Positions 59,940 through 64,000 of a stretch of DNA of 64,000 nt are shown here, piece by piece; within the stretch, counting starts at the first letter, position 1; each line of letters opens with the position of its first letter. The notes beneath the pieces are model-generated. The model was not told where the DNA came from. It searched no databases and was given only the letters and a program-made list of their open reading frames with translations. A program made the position numbers and the translations under genes. This DNA is from Scandinavium sp051650185 (GTDB taxonomy: Bacteria; Pseudomonadota; Gammaproteobacteria; Enterobacterales; Enterobacteriaceae), in contig NZ_JBOFIN010000094.1 in the NCBI RefSeq assembly GCF_051650185.1, positions 62,001-126,000 on the forward strand, written 5' to 3'.

Positions 59940-60989
59940 ATGAAATTCAATCTGTTAAGTGCAATATTGCTCACGGCAATGGCCGGAGTGACTTCAGTCA
60001 ATGCGGCTGATTACAAAAAAAATCCCTTCACACTCGCCTATGACGGGGCCATCACTGAGAACGTCAAAGGCAAGGTCAACATTCATCCTGTGAAATATGA
60101 TCTGCATGGCATCCAGATTGCTGCGAATGTCTATACCCCTGCTAACTACGATCCCGCCAAAAAATATCCTGCTGTGGTGGTTGCACATCCTAATGGCGGC
60201 GTAAAAGAACAGGTCGCCGGGTTATATGCCCAGCGTCTCGCCGAGCAGGGCTACATCACGATTACCGCCGACGCGGCTTATCAGGGGGCCAGCGGTGGGA
60301 TGCCTCGCAGCGTGGATAAACCCGCTAATCGCATTGAGGATATCCATGGCATGGCTGACTACATCAGCCAGTATCCCGGTGTAGATACTACCCGTCTTGG
60401 TCTGCTGGGTATTTGTGGCGGCGGCGGTTATTCACTCGTTGCTGCCGAGACTGACAAACGATTCAAATCGATTGCAACCATCAGCATGTTTAATTCAGGT
60501 CTTGTGCGCCGCAACGGTTTTCAGAATTCACAGCTGGATACTATCCAGCAGCGTCTTCAGCAGGCTTCTGACGCACGTGCTCAGGAAGCCTCCGGGGGAG
60601 AAGTGCTTTACTCCGGTGATGCCAATCTGACTGATGAGCAGATCGCTAAATTACCTTTTGCCTTATATCGCCAGGGCTATGAGTACTACTGGAAAACCCA
60701 TGCACACCCGAACTCTACGTTTAAATACACCACCAGCAGTCTGCTGGATTTGATGAGCTTTGACGTCACGGACCATATCACTCTCATCAATAAACCCCTG
60801 CTAATGATCGCCGGTACAAAAGCCGATACGCTCTATATGACTGAAGATGCGTTCGCTAAAGCCACCGGTACTAAGGACAAAGAACTCTTCCTGATCGAGG
60901 GTGCTACTCATATTGAGACGTACTGGGTGCCTGAATACGTTGATAAGGCTTTGCAAAAGTTAGACGTCTTCTTCGATAAAAATATTTAA
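59940..60989 (+). CDS. Exported alpha/beta hydrolase with Cys nucleophile (dienelactone-hydrolase-like)
   Basis: 349 residues with a signal peptide ending near SVNA-ADY. It has YPAVVVAHPNGGVKEQVAGL and the elbow LGICGGGGYSLVAAETDKR, where Cys occupies the G-x-C-x-G nucleophile position known from dienelactone hydrolase. The acid is likely in AGTKADTLY and the His in GATHIETYWVP. Divergent from the Tat-AKR/two-component operon, with CusR-type boxes between them. A paralogue is at 43103. Confidence 0.88.
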   Translation: MKFNLLSAILLTAMAGVTSVNAADYKKNPFTLAYDGAITENVKGKVNIHPVKYDLHGIQIAANVYTPANYDPAKKYPAVVVAHPNGGVKEQVAGLYAQRLAEQGYITITADAAYQGASGGMPRSVDKPANRIEDIHGMADYISQYPGVDTTRLGLLGICGGGGYSLVAAETDKRFKSIATISMFNSGLVRRNGFQNSQLDTIQQRLQQASDARAQEASGGEVLYSGDANLTDEQIAKLPFALYRQGYEYYWKTHAHPNSTFKYTTSSLLDLMSFDVTDHITLINKPLLMIAGTKADTLYMTEDAFAKATGTKDKELFLIEGATHIETYWVPEYVDKALQKLDVFFDKNI

Positions 60990-61000
60990 TTTTCCGCAGT

Positions 61001-61033
61001 CATGTTGGCCAGCAATGAACGCTGGCCAACATG
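61001..61033 (+). terminator. Hairpin after the hydrolase gene
   Basis: A 13-bp perfect stem CATGTTGGCCAGC / GCTGGCCAACATG with a 7-base loop, 11 bp after the stop codon. There is no U run after it, so it may stabilise or process the transcript rather than terminate it alone. Confidence 0.6.
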
Positions 61034-61128
61034 TTGAGAATAACGGATGGTGAGGAGAAGATAACCCGGTCTGAATGGATAGGCTTTATGAATGAAATTC
61101 ATAGGCCCGCTCCGGAATGTGTTGGACA

Positions 61129-61683
61129 TTAAGCACGCGACAGGTCAGTTAACCTTTGCGCTGCCTGTAAATCTGCCAGGGTATCGATATCGTGAGTGAT
61201 ACCATAATCCGACAGGAAAATATCTTTAGCCTCTCCCCGAAGTCGTGCGCGTCTCACTATTTCTTTTGCCCCTGAATCACCAGAAAGGGCGAGTAATTCA
61301 GCACGGTGTTCCTGCCGGAATCCTACCGGATGGCCCGAATACTGCTGGTAGTGAGGCACCACGAGCGAATTTTCTTCAAGCTCTGCGGCGACGCGCTGCA
61401 ATGATGATGGCTGAATTAAGGGCAGGTCGGCGGGCAGAATCAGCCATCCCGGGGCCTGAAGTGTGGCCTCAACGCCAAGCGCAATAGACTCACCCATGCC
61501 GCACGTTCCGCCTTCAGGGCAGACCAGATGCCCTCTCAGGTTTGCGGTTTCGACGGCTTCCAGCACATGTTCTAAAACCGGCTTGCCGTTGAGCAATGCG
61601 GCTAATTTATGGGTACTGCCTCCGGAGGCGAGAAAGCGCTCCCCACGCCCGGCCGCAAGGATCAGGACGACGGGGGCTGGCAT
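61129..61683 (-). CDS. MocA-like molybdenum cofactor cytidylyltransferase
   Basis: 184 residues from MPAPVVLILAAGRGERF, with AGGAGGAGG upstream; the longer frame overlaps paoD. It has the nucleotidyltransferase loop LAAGRGERF..SGG..HKLAALLNGKPVLEHVL, and ILPADLPLIQP, HPVGFR and DIDTLADL further on. E. coli MocA (192 aa) converts Mo-molybdopterin to the cytosine dinucleotide form used by PaoABC. Last gene after paoC and paoD on the minus strand. Confidence 0.88.
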   Translation of the reverse strand: MPAPVVLILAAGRGERFLASGGSTHKLAALLNGKPVLEHVLEAVETANLRGHLVCPEGGTCGMGESIALGVEATLQAPGWLILPADLPLIQPSSLQRVAAELEENSLVVPHYQQYSGHPVGFRQEHRAELLALSGDSGAKEIVRRARLRGEAKDIFLSDYGITHDIDTLADLQAAQRLTDLSRA

Positions 61684-62618
61684 GAGTCCTCCTCCTGATG
61701 GAGACGTACAGAGGCGACTTCTGCCAGTACGGAGAGTGCCAGAGTATGCGCATCCCGGGCTTTGGGGAATATCCCGACGGGTGCCTGGATTTGCGCTGTC
61801 TCCTCCCTGGACCATCCGAGCTCATGGAGTTTTTGCAGACGCAAAGTGTGGGTTCGATAGCTGCCCAATGCGCCGAGATAAAAGGGTTTCGCCTCGCGCG
61901 CGGCCTGCAACACCGGCAGCTCCCGGTTGAGATCGTGGCACAGCAAAATGACCGCCGTATCGGCATCAATCTGAGCGCTGGCTGAGGCCGGAAAAAGATC
62001 GAAGGTATGGCTGTCATAGCCTGTGGCTGCTGCAAGGCTCGCGGTTGCCTGCGCCTCAAGAGAACGTCCGTAAATCATCAGCCTGACGCATGGCCTGAAC
62101 CCCACCTCAAAGCCATTGAGATCCCAGCCCGTTCGGGTTTGCGTGGGCAGGCACACCAGCGATTGTGCTTGCGGATCGTAGCGCAGACCCGCCGGTTTTC
62201 TCTGTTCCAGGCGGTTAAGCACGGCGAGCAGGGGCTGTGCCGAGCGCAGCTTATGGAGTGTCAGCGTGATCCCACCGCCGCAGGGCAAAACAATGTCGAA
62301 CCACGGCGAACCTTCGCCATAGCGAATTTCGCGATCGCGGCCAGAGCCCATCACCTCCAGCGCTTCAAAAGCGGCAGCGGCCTCCACGCAGCCGCCGGAG
62401 ACAAAACCGCAGTAGCGGCCATCTTCGCGTACCACCATCTGTGCTCCGAGCGGACGAGCCGCGCCGCCGCGTATCTCCACCAGCGTCACCAGCACCGCGG
62501 CTTTACCGGACATTAGCGCTTCTACGGCGAAGCGCAGAATGGCCCGGCGGTCATCGGTGAGAAACGCCTGTTCTGGCTTATGCCAGTGCTCGTCTTTGTC
62601 AAAAAGCGAGTATGACAT
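61662..62618 (-). CDS. paoD: PaoD, XdhC-family molybdoenzyme maturation chaperone
   Basis: 318 residues, the same length as E. coli PaoD (YagQ). The N-terminal XdhC domain has VLVTLVEIRGGAARPLGAQM and GRYCGFVSGGCVEAAAAFEA; the C-terminal Rossmann part has LICHDLNRELPVL-like LLCHDLNRELPVL and FYLGALGSYRTHTLR. PaoD inserts the sulfurated molybdenum cofactor into PaoC before Tat export. It lies 9 bp after paoC and overlaps the mocA-like gene by 22 bp. Confidence 0.94.
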   Translation of the reverse strand: MSYSLFDKDEHWHKPEQAFLTDDRRAILRFAVEALMSGKAAVLVTLVEIRGGAARPLGAQMVVREDGRYCGFVSGGCVEAAAAFEALEVMGSGRDREIRYGEGSPWFDIVLPCGGGITLTLHKLRSAQPLLAVLNRLEQRKPAGLRYDPQAQSLVCLPTQTRTGWDLNGFEVGFRPCVRLMIYGRSLEAQATASLAAATGYDSHTFDLFPASASAQIDADTAVILLCHDLNRELPVLQAAREAKPFYLGALGSYRTHTLRLQKLHELGWSREETAQIQAPVGIFPKARDAHTLALSVLAEVASVRLHQEEDSCQPPSS

Positions 62619-62627
62619 TGTTCCTCC

Positions 62628-64000
62628 TTAAACCCCATCCGGCAGCTTATCGAGCAGCTTATCCAGGGTGATGGGATAATCGCGTACCCGAATGCCAGTG
62701 GCGTTGTACACCGCATTGGCGATAGCCGCGCTCACGCCGCACAGGCCCAGCTCACCGACGCCTTTGGCCTTCATCGGGGAGGATATGGGGTCGGTATCAT
62801 CCAGGAAAATTACCTCCTGTTGCGGAATATCTGCATGGACCGGCACCTCATACCCCGCCATATCGTGATTAACGAAGTAGCCCAGACGGTCATCCACCGC
62901 CAGCTCCTCCATCAGTGCCGCGCCCATGCCCATGGTCATGGCGCCAATGACCTGGCTGCGTGCCGTTTTCGGATTCAGGATGCGTCCTGCTGCACACACC
63001 GCGAGCATACGCCGGACCCGAACTTCACCCGTCGCGCTATGCACGCCGACCTCCACAAAATGTCCGGCGAATGTCGACTGCTGGTACTCCTTGCTAAGGG
63101 TGCCGAACTCAATGCTCTCTTCCGCTGTCAGTCTGCGGTCGGACGCGGCCTCATGCAGCGTAGTGCTGCGAGCACCGCTGGTAATCTTGCCATCGGCAAA
63201 CTGCGACTGCTCAGGATCAAACCCGACGACCGAGGCAATCATCTCGCGAAGCTTCACGCAGGCGGCGTAAACGCCGGAGGTGGAGGTATTCGCGCCCCAT
63301 TGTCCGCCAGAACCCGCAGAAACCGGAAAGCTGGAATCGCCGAGATGAACCGCAACCTGTTCCAGCGGTACGCCAAGCATTTCCGCCGCAGTTTGGGCCA
63401 GTATGGTGTAACTGCCGGTACCAATGTCGGTCATGTCCGTTTCCACGGTAACGGTGCCGTTTTGCTCCAGGTGAACCCGCGCGCCTGATTTCTCCAGCAG
63501 ATTATTGCGAAAGCCCGCCGCGACGCCGAGGCCAACCAGCCACTCCCCGTCGCGCACCTGCCCGGGTGTGGCGTTACGCTGTTTCCAGCCAAATTTATCC
63601 GCTCCGGTGCGCAAGCACTCGATGAGCTGACGGCGAGAGAAGCGGCGCGTCGGGTCGGCGGGGTCAACCTGAGTGTCATTCAGAATGCGAAACTCGACGG
63701 GATCGATGCCCGCTTTTTCCGCCAGTTCATCCATCGCGATTTCGAGCGCCATCAGACCGGGGGCTTCGCCGGGTGCACGCATGGCATTCCCTTCCGGCAA
63801 ATCGAGTGTGGCGAGCCGCAGCCCGGTATGACGGTTTGCCCCTGCGTAGAGTAATTCGCTTTGCTGCACCGCTGTTTCCGGCGTGCCGCCGGGGAGGTTT
63901 CCGGACCAGCTTTCATGTGAGATAGCGGTGATTTTCCCGCTCTGGTCGGCACCGATACGCAGGTGCTGAAGGGTGGCGGGGCGGTGCGTGGTGTTATTGG
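62628..64000 (-). CDS. paoC: PaoC, molybdenum subunit of periplasmic aldehyde oxidoreductase (C-terminal part)
   Basis: The frame stays open to the end of the window and gives the last 456 residues of a protein that is 732 residues in E. coli. It matches PaoC closely: ESWSGNLPGGTPETAVQQ, LDLPEGNAMRAPGEAPGLMA (with the active-site Arg), ETDMTDIGTGSYTILAQTAA, SAGSGGQWGAN and GVGELGLCGV with the catalytic Glu. PaoABC oxidises aromatic and aliphatic aldehydes to acids in the periplasm, after Tat export led by PaoA. The PaoA and PaoB genes should lie beyond 64000. Confidence 0.96.
   Translation of the reverse strand, partial: NNTTHRPATLQHLRIGADQSGKITAISHESWSGNLPGGTPETAVQQSELLYAGANRHTGLRLATLDLPEGNAMRAPGEAPGLMALEIAMDELAEKAGIDPVEFRILNDTQVDPADPTRRFSRRQLIECLRTGADKFGWKQRNATPGQVRDGEWLVGLGVAAGFRNNLLEKSGARVHLEQNGTVTVETDMTDIGTGSYTILAQTAAEMLGVPLEQVAVHLGDSSFPVSAGSGGQWGANTSTSGVYAACVKLREMIASVVGFDPEQSQFADGKITSGARSTTLHEAASDRRLTAEESIEFGTLSKEYQQSTFAGHFVEVGVHSATGEVRVRRMLAVCAAGRILNPKTARSQVIGAMTMGMGAALMEELAVDDRLGYFVNHDMAGYEVPVHADIPQQEVIFLDDTDPISSPMKAKGVGELGLCGVSAAIANAVYNATGIRVRDYPITLDKLLDKLPDGV

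Noticed and set aside
1..64000. Search for CRISPR arrays, tRNA or rRNA genes, integrases and intact insertion sequences
   Set aside because: No regularly spaced repeats, no transposase or integrase frame, and no RNA gene was seen, even though 32-61 kb looks like an accessory island.

Overview
The window is a chromosomal segment of an enterobacterium (Enterobacteriaceae, close to Enterobacter/Lelliottia/Leclercia/Klebsiella). The first 30 kb carry proteins nearly identical in length and sequence to Escherichia coli terminus-region proteins (FumC, Tus, RstBA, YdgC, FolM, YdgI, YdgH, PntAB, UspE, FNR, Ogt, SmrA). A Ter replication-arrest site lies upstream of tus, so this is the replication terminus half of the chromosome. 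The genus is an inference; no rRNA or tRNA gene is present to settle it.

Layout. 1-11 kb: fumC (3' part), tus with its Ter site, rstBA, ydgC, folM, ydgI, ydgH, pntAB. 11-20 kb: leuE, frmRA (formaldehyde), trg behind a flagellar-type promoter, a PQQ-dependent membrane dehydrogenase and an MHS-type transporter. 20-24 kb: uspE, fnr, ogt, smrA. 24-30 kb: an IclR regulator divergent from pcaIJFBDC (protocatechuate branch of the beta-ketoadipate pathway), with four 15-bp operator copies between them. 30-33 kb: a second methionine aminopeptidase, then a decay zone with a 5'-truncated umuC, a possible AraC-type remnant and an internally deleted short-chain dehydrogenase.

33-61 kb is an accessory island of stress and redox genes: five aldo/keto reductases, four LysR regulators, two cupins, three tandem-domain carboxymuconolactone-decarboxylase (CMD) proteins, two cyclophilin-like proteins, three flavodoxin-fold proteins, three exported alpha/beta hydrolases, a muconolactone-isomerase-like protein, a zinc alcohol dehydrogenase, and a CusRS/HprRS-like two-component system. 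A DeoR regulator and HAD phosphatase pair sits within it. Most cupin, CMD, cyclophilin-like, flavodoxin-like and hydrolase proteins begin with Sec, lipoprotein or Tat-like export signals. One aldo/keto reductase has a twin-arginine leader. The same inverted repeat, TGACA-N4-TGTCA (the core of a CusR-type box), lies before the cupin-CMD-flavodoxin genes, in the divergent AKR/hydrolase promoter, and before a YdgH/BhsA-like gene 24 kb away.

61-64 kb: mocA-like, paoD and the 3' part of paoC, the maturation and catalytic genes of the periplasmic molybdenum aldehyde oxidoreductase. I read 32-64 kb as an envelope-directed defence against reactive aldehydes or oxidants (for example reactive chlorine). 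Localisation and regulation are supported by sequence; the actual substrate is inference.
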